From assembly GCF_018802765.1 (NCBI RefSeq), contig NZ_CP069163.1, positions 2,738,311 to 2,802,310 of the forward strand: a stretch of DNA of 64,000 bases, read 5' to 3'. Made by a program: the position numbers and the translations under genes. Shown here in pieces: positions 1 to 8,479 of this stretch. The DNA is from Paludibacterium sp. B53371. Its GTDB lineage: Bacteria > Pseudomonadota > Gammaproteobacteria > Burkholderiales > Chromobacteriaceae. Position 1 is the first letter of the stretch. Each line of letters begins with the position of its first letter. The notes below the pieces were generated by a model. It did no database searches, was not told where the DNA came from, and saw only the letters and a list, made by a program, of their open reading frames with translations.

Positions 1-163
1 GTACGGTGCTGCGCAGGTCATCCGGAATGCCGCGGCGCAGGCACAGTGTCAGAAACAGCAGCAGCATGCCCAGCACCGGACCGGGCACCGGCAGGGACAG
101 CAGGCGGGCCAGCGCCTCGCCGGCGATCTGGTAGCCCAGCAGCCAGATCAGGGCATTGAGCAT
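1..163 (-). CDS. CidA/LrgA family holin-like membrane protein (3' part missing)
   Basis: Only the first 54 codons lie in the window; the gene runs off the left edge. The N-terminus is a hydrophobic helix followed by PVPGPVLGMLLLF, the typical PGPxxGMLLL segment of the CidA/LrgA family, then a second hydrophobic stretch. These small inner-membrane proteins usually work with an LrgB/CidB partner in murein hydrolase control or small-metabolite export. The partner, if present, would lie beyond the edge. The ATG at 161-163 is the only sensible start. Divergent from ubiC. Confidence 0.75.
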   Translation of the reverse strand, partial: MLNALIWLLGYQIAGEALARLLSLPVPGPVLGMLLLFLTLCLRRGIPDDLRSTV

Positions 164-244
164 GGCGGGTCTCCACAGGATGATCTGTCTGCCGTGTCGT
201 CGGGCCACGGGACAGCAGGGTTTACGTTTGGCATAATGTGCGCC

Positions 245-775
245 ATGTTTGCCGATACACACTGGGCGGCCACGCCGCCCCACACCTCTGCGCTGCTGCA
301 GCCATGGCTGACGGACAGCACCTCCCTGACGGAACGACTGATGGCCACCGGTCGCGAGTTTGCCGTGCGCGTACTGTATCAGGGGCCTTCGGTGGCCGCC
401 TCCGACGAGGCCGACCTGGTCGGCGCGGCCGCCGGCAGCCCGCTCAGCGCCCGGCATGTCGCCCTGACGCTGGATGGCGTTTGTGTCGTCGTGGCGCGCA
501 GCATCATCCGCCCCGGTTGCCCGGTCTGGGAGCCGATCCTGCAGCGCGGCAGCCGCTCGCTCGGCCTGACGCTGTTCAGTCAGGACAGCGCGATTATACG
601 TCAACCCCTGCGCTATCGTGAGCTGCAGCCCGGCCACCCGCTGTTTGCGCTGGTGCGCGGCCAGGATATGGAAGAGGCGCCGCGCTATGCCGCCCGACGC
701 TCCACTTTTCTGCTCGATGGCGCCGCCCTGAATGTATGCGAGGCCTTTCTGCCGGTCTTGGAGACCTTCCTGTGA
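245..775 (+). CDS. ubiC: Chorismate pyruvate-lyase UbiC
   Basis: Converts chorismate to 4-hydroxybenzoate plus pyruvate, the first committed step of ubiquinone synthesis, in the cytoplasm. The 176-residue product has the N-terminal WLTDSTSLTERL signature of UbiC, an internal arginine-rich substrate region and the C-terminal glutamate in VCEAFLP expected for the active site. Length is close to the E. coli enzyme (165 aa). An ATG nine bases upstream at 236 is possible; 245 is preferred because it matches family length. The stop overlaps the GTG start of ubiA, so the two genes are translationally coupled and encode consecutive steps of one pathway. Confidence 0.9.
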   Translation: MFADTHWAATPPHTSALLQPWLTDSTSLTERLMATGREFAVRVLYQGPSVAASDEADLVGAAAGSPLSARHVALTLDGVCVVVARSIIRPGCPVWEPILQRGSRSLGLTLFSQDSAIIRQPLRYRELQPGHPLFALVRGQDMEEAPRYAARRSTFLLDGAALNVCEAFLPVLETFL

Positions 776-1641
776 CGACAGCGCTGCGCGACAGGCTGAC
801 CATCTACAGCCAACTGATGCGTCTGGACAAGCCCATCGGCACCCTGCTGCTGCTTTGGCCGACGTTGTGGGCCATCTGGATTGCCTCGGCCGGCCACCCG
901 ACGCTGCCGGTTCTGCTGATCTTCTGTCTGGGCACCTTGCTGATGCGCTCGGCGGGCTGTGTCATCAACGATTATGCCGACCGTGATTTCGATGCCCTGG
1001 TGGCGCGCACCAGCGGGCGTCCCTTTGCACGCAAGGCGGTCAGTGGCAAGGAGGCCTTGCTGCTGGCTGGCGGCCTGGCGCTGCTGTCCCTGCTGCTGAT
1101 CCTGCCGCTCAACCGGCTCACCCTGCTGTTGAGCGTGCCGGCGGTGCTGGTGGCCGCCAGTTACCCCTATACCAAGCGTTTCTTCCCGCTGCCGCAGGCC
1201 TATCTGGGCATCGCCTTTTCCTTTGGCATCCCCATGGCCTTTGCCGCCATCGGCAACCATGTCCCGCTGCTGGCCTGGCTGATGATGCTGGCGACGGCTT
1301 TCTGGGTGGTGGCCTACGACACGGCCTATGCCATGGCCGACAAACCGGACGATCTGAAAATCGGCATCAAGACCTCGGCCATTACCTTTGGCCGTTTCGA
1401 TGCCGAGGCGGTCATGCTGTGCCACGCCGTGTTTCTGGTCCTGATGAGCTGGCTCGGCCGCCAGTGGCAGTTCGGCCTGGTCTTTTATGCCGGGATACTT
1501 GTATCCGCATTCCTGATTATGCTTCAGTACCGCGAGATCAAGGGGCGTGACCGGCAGCGCTGCTTCAAGGCTTTCCTGGATAACAACCGTGTCGGTCTGG
1601 TGCTGTTTGTCGCCATCGTCCTGGACTACCTGAGCCGATAA
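772..1641 (+). CDS. ubiA: 4-hydroxybenzoate octaprenyltransferase UbiA
   Basis: Integral membrane prenyltransferase that attaches the polyprenyl tail to 4-hydroxybenzoate, using the product of ubiC next door. Both Mg-diphosphate aspartate motifs are visible: NDYADRDFD near residue 70 and DKPDD near residue 190. Several hydrophobic helices separate them. The GTG at 772 gives 289 residues, equal to the E. coli family length, and overlaps the ubiC stop (GTGA). A longer reading from 736 lies inside ubiC and is not supported. Confidence 0.93.
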   Translation: MTTALRDRLTIYSQLMRLDKPIGTLLLLWPTLWAIWIASAGHPTLPVLLIFCLGTLLMRSAGCVINDYADRDFDALVARTSGRPFARKAVSGKEALLLAGGLALLSLLLILPLNRLTLLLSVPAVLVAASYPYTKRFFPLPQAYLGIAFSFGIPMAFAAIGNHVPLLAWLMMLATAFWVVAYDTAYAMADKPDDLKIGIKTSAITFGRFDAEAVMLCHAVFLVLMSWLGRQWQFGLVFYAGILVSAFLIMLQYREIKGRDRQRCFKAFLDNNRVGLVLFVAIVLDYLSR

Positions 1642-1701
1642 GCTGCCGAGGCCCTTCCCTGCTCGCGACCTCTGACAACCCCGCACAGACAGGAACCGCC
1701 C

Positions 1702-1860
1702 ATGAAAACCGTTGTTGCCCTGCTACTGGCGTGCGCCGTCGCCGCGCCGGCTTTTGCCGCCGACGCCTCGGCCCCGAAGGACATGAAACAGATGGAAAAA
1801 CAGCACAAGCCCATGCACAAGAAACAGATGCACATGAAGAAGAAGGCCTCCGCCGCATAA
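1702..1860 (+). CDS. Small secreted Met/His/Lys-rich protein (52 aa)
   Basis: Begins with a clear signal peptide (MKTVVALLLACAVAAPAFA, cleavage expected after AFA). The mature part is about 33 residues with five Met, three His and nine Lys, in a pattern resembling MXKDX-type repeat proteins (DMKQMEKQHKPMHKKQMHM). An AGGAAC stretch precedes the ATG. No function is established; Met/His clusters in exported proteins often bind copper or another soft metal, which is inference here. It stands alone between ubiA and a strong convergent terminator. Confidence 0.7.
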   Translation: MKTVVALLLACAVAAPAFAADASAPKDMKQMEKQHKPMHKKQMHMKKKASAA

Positions 1861-1877
1861 ACCGGTGGACTTCAGAC

Positions 1878-1905
1878 GACAACAGGCGCCTCGGCGCCTG
1901 TTGTC
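1878..1905. terminator. Hairpin between convergent genes
   Basis: A perfect 13-bp inverted repeat, GACAACAGGCGCC and its complement, with a 2-nt centre (so an effective loop of about 4). It is followed by ATTTC on the plus strand and overlaps the stop codon of the minus-strand gene ending at 1904. The stem is strong but the U-tract is weak. It could stop transcription from both sides. Confidence 0.65.
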
Positions 1906-2326
1906 ATTTCACCTGCAGGGGCAGGCGGTAGCGCTGCCCGTTCAGCAGCAAGACCATCTGCCAGTCGCGGCGCCCGGTAACACAGACCGGCAGGGTCGCC
2001 CGCGCGCGCCACCCCGTGGCGCTGCGTACGAAGCGGTAGCGGTTGAATCCCATGTCCATGCTTTGCATGCTGAATTCCGCTGCCGGCTCCTCGCCGCCGA
2101 CCCCGGTCAGTTCGATGACAAAGGACTGCCCCACCACGATCGGACCGAAAAAGCGCAGGGTGCCGCCGCCCGGCAAAGCACAGGAGGTCGCCCCTGCCGC
2201 ACAGGGCAAGGTCTGTGCCACGGACTTGTCCTGTCCGGACTGCCAATACCAGCGCAGCACCACCAGCTTGACGATGCCCAGCGCCAGCAAGGCCAGCGCG
2301 AGCAGCAGCCACTGGCGGCGGTTCAT
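1904..2326 (-). CDS. Small membrane-anchored protein of unknown function
   Basis: 140 residues with one N-terminal transmembrane or signal-anchor helix (LLLALALLALGIVKLVVL) and a beta-rich exported domain. The domain contains SMQSMDMGFNRYRF, reminiscent of the MxMG segments in FixH/YtkA-like domains, though I cannot assign the family firmly. Two cysteines (in LPCAAGATSC) and one later (PVCV) are present. Last gene of the hda operon; its start overlaps the upstream stop by 4 nt (ATGA at 2323-2326), so it is translationally coupled. Confidence 0.75.
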   Translation of the reverse strand: MNRRQWLLLALALLALGIVKLVVLRWYWQSGQDKSVAQTLPCAAGATSCALPGGGTLRFFGPIVVGQSFVIELTGVGGEEPAAEFSMQSMDMGFNRYRFVRSATGWRARATLPVCVTGRRDWQMVLLLNGQRYRLPLQVK

Positions 2327-3261
2327 GACCAGGCGCCCCGCATCAGGGCCACGCCGTGCGCGCCATGCGCCTGCGCCAGCGCCAGGTCCGCCGCGTTCAG
2401 CCCGCCAAGCGCATACACCGGCAGGGGCGCACCGACCGCCAGCATCTGGCTGAAACCAGTCCAGCCCAGCCCCGGCGCGCCGGGGTGGCTCGGCGTCGGC
2501 AGCACATGTCCCAGCAGCGCATAGTCCAGACCGAGCTCACCGGCCTGCTGCAGCTCAGCGGCCTGATGCACGGAGGCACCGACCCAGGGGAAGTCAGGCC
2601 GGGCATGACAGGCCTGCAGGCGTGCCGCCGTGAGGTGCACACCATCAATCGGCCACCCAGCCAGCTGTGCCGGATCGGCATTGACCAGCACACGCCCCCC
2701 ATAGCCATGCACCCGCTGCGCCACCGCCTCGGTGAAGCGCCGCAGCGCCGGCAGGCTCATCTCCGGCTCGCGCACCTGCACCAGGCGCGGGGCATCCGGC
2801 GCACTCAGCCGGTGCAGAATGGCGTCCTCGCCCACCAGATGGGCACAGGTGATGGCATAGTCGAATGGCAGGGACAGGGCCTTGATGATCGGGCCATTGG
2901 CCGGCAGCATCGGCTCGACCGTCACGGTGCCCGGCGCCATCCAGGCAAACTGCTGCCCCTCCAGCGGACGCGGCTCGCCCTGCCAGTCCCAGACACGGAA
3001 AAAGCGCAGCCTGACCGAGGCATGTTCATAGTGGTGCTCGCGCGTCTGCCAGTAACTGGCCCGCGTCATGCGGATGCCCATTTCTTCTGCCAGCTCGCGC
3101 GCCAGCGCCTGCTCGAAGCTTTCGCCCGGCTCGACCTTGCCGCCGGGGAATTCCCAGTAACCCGCATAGGGTTTGCCCTCCGGGCGGCTGCCGAGCATAT
3201 AGCTGCCATCGGGCCGGGTCAGAACCCCGGCCACCACTTCAATGATTTTTGGGGAGGTCAT
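2323..3261 (-). CDS. Nudix hydrolase fused to a ThiE-like domain
   Basis: Two-domain protein, 312 residues from the ATG at 3261. Residues 1 to about 130 form a MutT-type Nudix hydrolase with the box GGKVEPGESFEQALARELAEEMG (G5-E7-REUxEE-type spacing). The rest resembles thiamine phosphate synthase/TenI TIM barrels (GVHLTAARL, GASVHQAAEL, LPVYALGGLNAADL). This fusion is recurrent in proteobacteria. The Nudix half is expected to clean oxidised nucleotides such as 8-oxo-dGTP; the role of the ThiE-like half is unclear. The start overlaps the DUF815 gene stop (ATGA at 3258-3261). A start 12 nt upstream (MAGD) is also possible. Confidence 0.88.
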   Translation of the reverse strand: MTSPKIIEVVAGVLTRPDGSYMLGSRPEGKPYAGYWEFPGGKVEPGESFEQALARELAEEMGIRMTRASYWQTREHHYEHASVRLRFFRVWDWQGEPRPLEGQQFAWMAPGTVTVEPMLPANGPIIKALSLPFDYAITCAHLVGEDAILHRLSAPDAPRLVQVREPEMSLPALRRFTEAVAQRVHGYGGRVLVNADPAQLAGWPIDGVHLTAARLQACHARPDFPWVGASVHQAAELQQAGELGLDYALLGHVLPTPSHPGAPGLGWTGFSQMLAVGAPLPVYALGGLNAADLALAQAHGAHGVALMRGAWS

Positions 3262-4136
3262 GTCGCCTGCCATACCTTGCGTTCTTTCTTGCTGCGCCCG
3301 GCCCAGTCGCAGGCAAACTGCCAGGCCACACGCCCGGAACGGCCGCCACGGGTGAGGGACCATTGCAGCGCTGCCCGTTCGGCCACGGCATCGAATTCGA
3401 CGGCAAAATGCGCCAGCCAGCCACGGACGGCATCCAGGTACGCCTGCTGATCAAAGGGATAAAACGACAGCCACAGGCCGAAGCGATCCGACAGCGAGAT
3501 CTTTTCCTCAATGGCTTCGCCGGGATGGATCTCGCCATCGCGGGCGTGAGTATCGAGATTGTCGGCCTGACGCTCCGGCAGCAGGTGGCGCCGGTTGGAG
3601 GTGGCATACACCAGCAGGTTGGCCGCCCGGCGGGCAATTCCGCCATCGAGCGCCACCTTGAGCGCCTTGTAGCCATCATCGCCGGCCTCGAAGGAGAGGT
3701 CATCGCAAAACAGGATGAAGCGCTCGGGTCGCCCGGCCACCAGATCGACCATCATCGGCAGATCGGCGAGATGATCCTTGTCGACCTCGATCAGGCGCAG
3801 CCCCTGGTCGGCGAACAGCGGCAGCAGGGTCTTGATCAGCGAGGTCTTGCCGGTGCCGCGCGCCCCGGTCAGCAGCACATTATTGGCCGGCCGGCCGCGC
3901 ACGAACTGGCGCGTGTTCTGGATCAGCTGCTCGCGCTGCCGTTCGACATGGGTCAACTGCCCGGGCAACAGGGTGTGGGGCTCATGAATCGGCGCCAGCC
4001 AGCCCGCCGCGCCCTGACGGCGCCAGACGAAGGCCGGGGCGGTCCAGTCCGGGGCCTGCGGTGCCGGCGGCAACAGGGTCTCCAGCCGCGACAGCACGGT
4101 CTCGGCGCGCACCAGCAAGGCTTCGAGCTTGTCCAT
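3258..4136 (-). CDS. DUF815 family P-loop ATPase
   Basis: 292-residue AAA+-like protein. A Walker A motif GARGTGKTS lies near residue 92 and a Walker B-like FILFCDDLSFE near residue 142, followed by a sensor-1-type YATSNRRHL. These are typical of DUF815 ATPases, whose physiological role is not established. The gene sits 8 nt after the HAD phosphatase gene and overlaps the Nudix/ThiE gene by 4 nt, in an operon that starts with another AAA+ protein, Hda. Confidence 0.88.
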   Translation of the reverse strand: MDKLEALLVRAETVLSRLETLLPPAPQAPDWTAPAFVWRRQGAAGWLAPIHEPHTLLPGQLTHVERQREQLIQNTRQFVRGRPANNVLLTGARGTGKTSLIKTLLPLFADQGLRLIEVDKDHLADLPMMVDLVAGRPERFILFCDDLSFEAGDDGYKALKVALDGGIARRAANLLVYATSNRRHLLPERQADNLDTHARDGEIHPGEAIEEKISLSDRFGLWLSFYPFDQQAYLDAVRGWLAHFAVEFDAVAERAALQWSLTRGGRSGRVAWQFACDWAGRSKKERKVWQAT

Positions 4137-4144
4137 GGGCCGCC

Positions 4145-4810
4145 TCAGTCGCGCAGCGAGACGACGGGCCAGTCATGCGCCTCGGCATGGGCACGCAGTA
4201 CCGGGTCCGGATCCACTGCCACCGGGTGGCTCACCAGCGACAACAGGGGCAGATCGTTCTTGGAGTCACTGTAGAAGAAGGTCTTGTCGTACTGCGCCAG
4301 CTGTTCGCCGCGCTCGGCCAGCCAGGCATGCAGGCGGGTGATCTTGCCCTCCTGGAAGCTCAGCACGCCTTCGGAACGACCAGTGAAATTGCCGGCCGAA
4401 TCCTGTTCCAGCTCGATGGCAATCAGGTGCTCGACGCCCAGTTCGGCGGCAATCGGCGCCGTGAGGAAGCGGTTGGTCGCGGTAATGATCAGCACCAGAT
4501 CGCCCTGCGCCCGGTGTGCCGCCAGCAACTGGCGCGCCTTGTCCGGAATGATCGGCAGGATGTGCTCGGCCATGTATTCGGCATGCAGGGCATCCAGCTC
4601 GCTGCGCGGGAAGTCCGCCAGGTGCGCCAGCTGGTGGTTGAGTGCTTCCTGCAGGTTGAGTGTTCCGGCCAGGTACTGCTGGTAATACGCCTCGCTCTTT
4701 TCCAGGTGCGCCGGCGGCAGCAGTCCGCGCTTGAGCATGAAACGCGGCCACTCGGCCTCGGAGTCACCGGCAATCAGGGTATTGTCGAGATCGAAAATCG
4801 CGAGATTCAT
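4145..4810 (-). CDS. HAD-superfamily phosphatase, subfamily IB (SerB-like)
   Basis: 221 residues. The nucleophile motif I is IFDLDNTLIAGDSE at the N-terminus. Motif II is IIT in LIITATN, and motif III with the conserved lysine and aspartates follows (GKITRL, then FYSDSKNDLPLL). This layout matches HAD-IB phosphatases of the phosphoserine-phosphatase type; the substrate cannot be told from sequence. The start overlaps the hda stop (ATGA at 4807-4810), so expression is coupled to hda. Confidence 0.88.
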   Translation of the reverse strand: MNLAIFDLDNTLIAGDSEAEWPRFMLKRGLLPPAHLEKSEAYYQQYLAGTLNLQEALNHQLAHLADFPRSELDALHAEYMAEHILPIIPDKARQLLAAHRAQGDLVLIITATNRFLTAPIAAELGVEHLIAIELEQDSAGNFTGRSEGVLSFQEGKITRLHAWLAERGEQLAQYDKTFFYSDSKNDLPLLSLVSHPVAVDPDPVLRAHAEAHDWPVVSLRD

Positions 4811-5481
4811 GGTTGGGCTCTGGTGGTTTGCAAAACGTTTTTGACCAGCGGCACGGTAATCGGCCGGCGCATGGCCAGCGAGTAGCGATCGAGCATGTCG
4901 AGCATCGAGATCAGGCTGGACAGGTCGCGCCGCCAGTGGGTCAGCAGATAGCGGAACACATCGTCGGCTACCGCCAGCTGCCGCTTGGCGGCGTGGGCAT
5001 GCAGGGCAGCCAGTTTTTCCTCGTCGGACAGCGCCTTGACCTCGAACACCAGGCCCCAGCCCAGCCGGGTGCGCAGGTCATCGCGCACGGCCAGCGCCAG
5101 CGGCGGCTTGCGCCCGGCCATCAGCAGGTAACCGCTGCCGGCATCTTTCAGCGAGTTGTAGATCGAGAACAGGGTGATCTGATCATCCGGATCCAGGTCA
5201 TCGATATGGTCGACGGCGATGAAGCTGGCCTCGCGGGCGAAGTCCGGCAGGCGCTCCAGCTTGGCGTCGAGATAGATGGAGGAACGCCCCAGCGTCTCGG
5301 CATGGGCAATCCAGGCCTGCAGCAGGTGCGTCTTGCCGCTGCCGGCATCGCCCCACAAATAGATGAAGCGTTCGCTGCCCGGGTCGGTCAGGGCAGAGAT
5401 CACTTCCCGGTTGCGCTCGGCGACGAAAGTATCGAAAACCGGCAGGGGAACAGGGGCTAAATCCAGTACGAGCTGATCCAA
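4807..5481 (-). CDS. hda: DnaA regulatory inactivator Hda
   Basis: 224-residue DnaA-like AAA+ protein that, with the loaded beta clamp, stimulates hydrolysis of DnaA-ATP after initiation and so prevents over-replication. The N-terminal clamp-binding motif QLVLDL is at residues 3-8. Walker A is GDAGSGKTH, Walker B-like FIAVDHIDDL follows, and a C-terminal arginine-rich lid is present. There is no DNA-binding domain IV, as expected for Hda. First gene of the five-gene minus-strand operon, divergent from purM. Confidence 0.93.
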   Translation of the reverse strand: MDQLVLDLAPVPLPVFDTFVAERNREVISALTDPGSERFIYLWGDAGSGKTHLLQAWIAHAETLGRSSIYLDAKLERLPDFAREASFIAVDHIDDLDPDDQITLFSIYNSLKDAGSGYLLMAGRKPPLALAVRDDLRTRLGWGLVFEVKALSDEEKLAALHAHAAKRQLAVADDVFRYLLTHWRRDLSSLISMLDMLDRYSLAMRRPITVPLVKNVLQTTRAQP

Positions 5482-5663
5482 AATCTTGGGCGTGCGAAAG
5501 AAAAGTTCAGGGTCTGATTTTACGCTGAACCGGGGCTTGGGCGAAACCTCGTTTTTTTGTCCGCTGCCCGCCCTGTCTCATGACAGTCGATTGACCAGCC
5601 AAAGGAGGAAAATTCGGTTAAAATACAGCGGCTTTTGTGCAGATAAAAGCTCGACGTCAAACT

Positions 5664-6728
5664 ATGTCACGTGAAGAAAGCGAGCAGATCTTGAATCCCA
5701 CGTCCCTCAGTTATCGCGATGCCGGTGTTGATATCGATGCCGGCGACGCGCTGGTCGAAAACATCAAGCCCTACGCCAAGCGCACCATGCGTCCGGAAGT
5801 GCTCGGCGGTATCGGCGGTTTCGGCGCACTGGTGGAAATCTCCAAAAAGTACCGCGAGCCGGTACTGGTTTCCGGTACCGACGGCGTCGGCACCAAACTG
5901 AAGCTGGCCTTTGACTGGCAGCGCCATGACACCGTGGGCATCGATCTGGTGGCCATGAGCGTCAACGACATTCTGGTGCAGGGCGCTGAACCGCTGTTCT
6001 TCCTCGACTACTTTGCCTGCGGCAAGCTGGACGTCGCGCAGGCCACGGAAGTGGTCAAGGGCATTGCAGCCGGTTGCGAACAGGCTGGCTGTGCGCTGAT
6101 CGGCGGCGAGACCGCGGAAATGCCCGGCATGTACCCGGTCGGCGAGTATGACCTGGCCGGCTTTGCCGTCGGCGTGGTGGAAAAAGCGGCCATCATCACC
6201 GGCCGCAGTATCCGCCCGGGCGATGTGGTGCTGGGCCTGGCGTCCAATGGCGCCCACTCCAACGGCTACTCGCTGATCCGCAAGATCATCGAGCGCGCCG
6301 CGCCGGATCTGGACGCGCCGTTTGCCGACGGCAAGTCGCTGCGCGACACCGTCATCGCCCCGACCCGCATCTACGTCAAGCCGTTGCTGGCGCTGATGCA
6401 GCAGCTGCCGGTCAAGGGCATGGCCCACATCACCGGTGGCGGCATTACCGAGAACACCCCGCGCGTCCTGCCGGAAGGGGTGGTCGCGGAAATCGATGCC
6501 GCCAGCTGGCCGTTGCCGCCGCTGTTCCAGTGGCTGCAGCAGCAGGGTGGTGTCGACGCGCAGGAAATGTACCGTACCTTCAACTGCGGCATCGGCATGG
6601 TGGTCATCGTGGCGCCGGAGCATGCGGCCGAGGCCAGTGCGCTGCTGGCACAGCAGGGTGAAACGGTTTATACCATCGGCAAGATCCGCCAGCGGGATGG
6701 CGCCGAGCATCAGACCCGGGTAAGCTAA
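5664..6728 (+). CDS. purM: Phosphoribosylformylglycinamidine cyclo-ligase PurM
   Basis: AIR synthetase of de novo purine synthesis: ATP-dependent closure of FGAM to aminoimidazole ribonucleotide. Characteristic segments include [14 protein letters not shown] at the N-terminus, [10 protein letters not shown], and [13 protein letters not shown]. The 354-residue length is usual plus about seven extra N-terminal residues. A TTG at 5691 would give a start nearer to other PurM proteins; neither start has a convincing ribosome site, so the ATG is kept. Followed by a strong terminator and then purN. Confidence 0.93.
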   Translation: MSREESEQILNPTSLSYRDAGVDIDAGDALVENIKPYAKRTMRPEVLGGIGGFGALVEISKKYREPVLVSGTDGVGTKLKLAFDWQRHDTVGIDLVAMSVNDILVQGAEPLFFLDYFACGKLDVAQATEVVKGIAAGCEQAGCALIGGETAEMPGMYPVGEYDLAGFAVGVVEKAAIITGRSIRPGDVVLGLASNGAHSNGYSLIRKIIERAAPDLDAPFADGKSLRDTVIAPTRIYVKPLLALMQQLPVKGMAHITGGGITENTPRVLPEGVVAEIDAASWPLPPLFQWLQQQGGVDAQEMYRTFNCGIGMVVIVAPEHAAEASALLAQQGETVYTIGKIRQRDGAEHQTRVS

Positions 6729-6740
6729 GCTCCGTCCGTC

Positions 6741-6779
6741 ACGGCGCCGCGGATCGTCCCCGCGGCGCCGTTATTTTTT
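6741..6779 (+). terminator. Rho-independent terminator after purM
   Basis: Perfect 12-bp GC-rich stem (ACGGCGCCGCGG and its complement) with a short loop, followed directly by TATTTTTT. Placed 12 nt after the purM stop, it separates purM from purN. Confidence 0.9.
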
Positions 6780-6800
6780 GGCACAGCCAGGCGAACACAC

Positions 6801-7439
6801 ATGAAAAACATCGTCATCCTGATTTCCGGTCGCGGCTCCAATATGGAGGCCATCGTGCGCGCCCGGCTGCCCGGCGTGCACATTGCCGCCGTCCTGTCCA
6901 ACCGGGCGGAGGCGGCCGGCCTGGCCTTCGCCCGCGAGCATGGCATTGCCACCGGCGTCGTGGATCACAAGCAATTTGACTCGCGCGAAGCCTTCGACAG
7001 CGCCCTGGCGCAGGAAATCGACCGCCACCACCCCGACCTGGTGGTACTGGCCGGCTTCATGCGCATCCTGACCCCGGCGTTCACCCGTCATTACGAAGGA
7101 CGCATGCTCAACATCCACCCGTCGCTGCTGCCGGCCTTCACCGGCCTGCACACGCACCAGCGCGCCATTGAGGCCGGCTGCAAGCTGGCCGGCTGTACGG
7201 TGCATTTCGTCACAGCAGAGCTGGACCACGGGCCGATCGTGGCCCAGGCGGCCGTCCCCGTCCTGCCGGATGATGACGAAAGCCGTCTGGCGGCCCGCGT
7301 GCTGCAGCAGGAGCACCGGCTGTATCCCCAGGTCATTGGCTGGTTTGCCGCAGGGCGCCTGCAATGGCAACAGGGGCGTGTCTACCTGCACGAGGAGGCG
7401 GATCGCGGTGGCGATGCGCTGGTGAATCCGCGCGGATGA
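6801..7439 (+). CDS. purN: Phosphoribosylglycinamide formyltransferase PurN
   Basis: 10-formyl-THF-dependent GAR transformylase, the third step of de novo purine synthesis. The N-terminal ISGRGSNMEA phosphate-binding loop is present. The catalytic Asn and His lie in NIHPSLLPAF and the catalytic Asp in ELDHGP. 212 residues, usual length. The stop overlaps the next ATG (ATGA at 7436-7439), coupling it to the DUF3108 gene. Confidence 0.94.
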   Translation: MKNIVILISGRGSNMEAIVRARLPGVHIAAVLSNRAEAAGLAFAREHGIATGVVDHKQFDSREAFDSALAQEIDRHHPDLVVLAGFMRILTPAFTRHYEGRMLNIHPSLLPAFTGLHTHQRAIEAGCKLAGCTVHFVTAELDHGPIVAQAAVPVLPDDDESRLAARVLQQEHRLYPQVIGWFAAGRLQWQQGRVYLHEEADRGGDALVNPRG

Positions 7440-8479
7440 AGCGTCTGCAGCGACAGGCCCTGCTGCTGGCCCTGCTGGTCTCGGTGCTGCTGCATCTGGC
7501 ACTGCTGGGCTCCGGCTGGCTGCCCTCCTTCGCCCCGCCGCCGGACAGCAAGCTCGATCCGATCAGCATCCGCCTGCAGGCCATGCAACTGGACCCGGCA
7601 CCAGCGCCCCCCGCCCCCGCAGCCAAAAAAGAAGAGAAAGGCACCATGAGCGTGGCCGCCCTGCCCGGCCACGGGCAACGCCCGCTCAAGAAGCGGCCGG
7701 GCAGCGACCAGGCCAGCAGTAGCCCGGCGGCGGTTGCCTCCGACGTCGCGAGCAGGCTGCCGCAGCAGGAGGCCTCCGCCCCGCAGGAGGACAGCCGGAA
7801 TGCCATCCTGAGTCCGGAGCACGCCCTGCCGCGCTTCCCCAAGGTCGCCCAACTGCACTACCAGGTCTTCTATGGTGCCCTGATGGCCGGGGTGGCGATC
7901 ATCGACTGGCAGCGCAGCGGCAACCACTATGTGCTGGAAAGCCGCATCCGGCCGATTTTCGGCCCCACGCTGCGCTATCGCTCGAGCGGGGTGATCAGCA
8001 GGCACGGGCTCAAGCCCATCGATTACCAGGCCTTCCGCAACGACGATGCGCGCGAACACGCGCATTTCGACTGGGACGGGCTGATACTGGATTACGGCGA
8101 GGACAATCGCCAGCAAGTCGCCCTGCAAAAGGGGGCGCAGGATATTTTCAGCCTGATTTACCAGTTGGCGCTGAAAGGGTCGGATGGCGAATCGGTGCAG
8201 ATCACCACCGGCAAGAAGGTTTACCAATATCCGCTGACCGCGGTCGGCCAGGCCGATTTCGATACCGGCTTCGGCAAGATCCATGCGCTGGTTTTCCGCG
8301 CCAGCGGCAGCGACGACACCACCGAATTCTGGCTGGCGCCGGATTTCGCCAATCAACCCGTCCGGATCATCCGTTCGGACACTAGAATGAAACTGGACAT
8401 GCGGGTCACCGACATTGTCATTGACGACAACAGCGAGTGGCACCTGCCCAAACCCACACCGAGAAAGCACGACAAATGA
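7436..8479 (+). CDS. DUF3108 envelope protein with TonB-like N-terminus
   Basis: 347 residues. A single N-terminal transmembrane helix (ALLLALLVSVLLHLALLG) is followed by a Pro/Ala-rich, charged linker of about 100 residues that looks like the periplasmic spacer of TonB proteins. The C-terminal DUF3108 beta-rich domain starts near LHYQVFYGALMAGVA. DUF3108 function is not known; the topology puts it in the periplasm, anchored in the inner membrane. The gene overlaps both neighbours by 4 nt, so purN, this gene and the methyltransferase form one coupled unit. Confidence 0.85.
   Translation: MKRLQRQALLLALLVSVLLHLALLGSGWLPSFAPPPDSKLDPISIRLQAMQLDPAPAPPAPAAKKEEKGTMSVAALPGHGQRPLKKRPGSDQASSSPAAVASDVASRLPQQEASAPQEDSRNAILSPEHALPRFPKVAQLHYQVFYGALMAGVAIIDWQRSGNHYVLESRIRPIFGPTLRYRSSGVISRHGLKPIDYQAFRNDDAREHAHFDWDGLILDYGEDNRQQVALQKGAQDIFSLIYQLALKGSDGESVQITTGKKVYQYPLTAVGQADFDTGFGKIHALVFRASGSDDTTEFWLAPDFANQPVRIIRSDTRMKLDMRVTDIVIDDNSEWHLPKPTPRKHDK

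Noticed and set aside
685-1686. 333-codon minus-strand frame
   Set aside because: Shadow of ubiA, whose motifs are unambiguous on the other strand.
5591-5624. TTGACC and TAAAAT before purM as a promoter
   Set aside because: Spacing is 22 nt, too long for a standard sigma-70 promoter.
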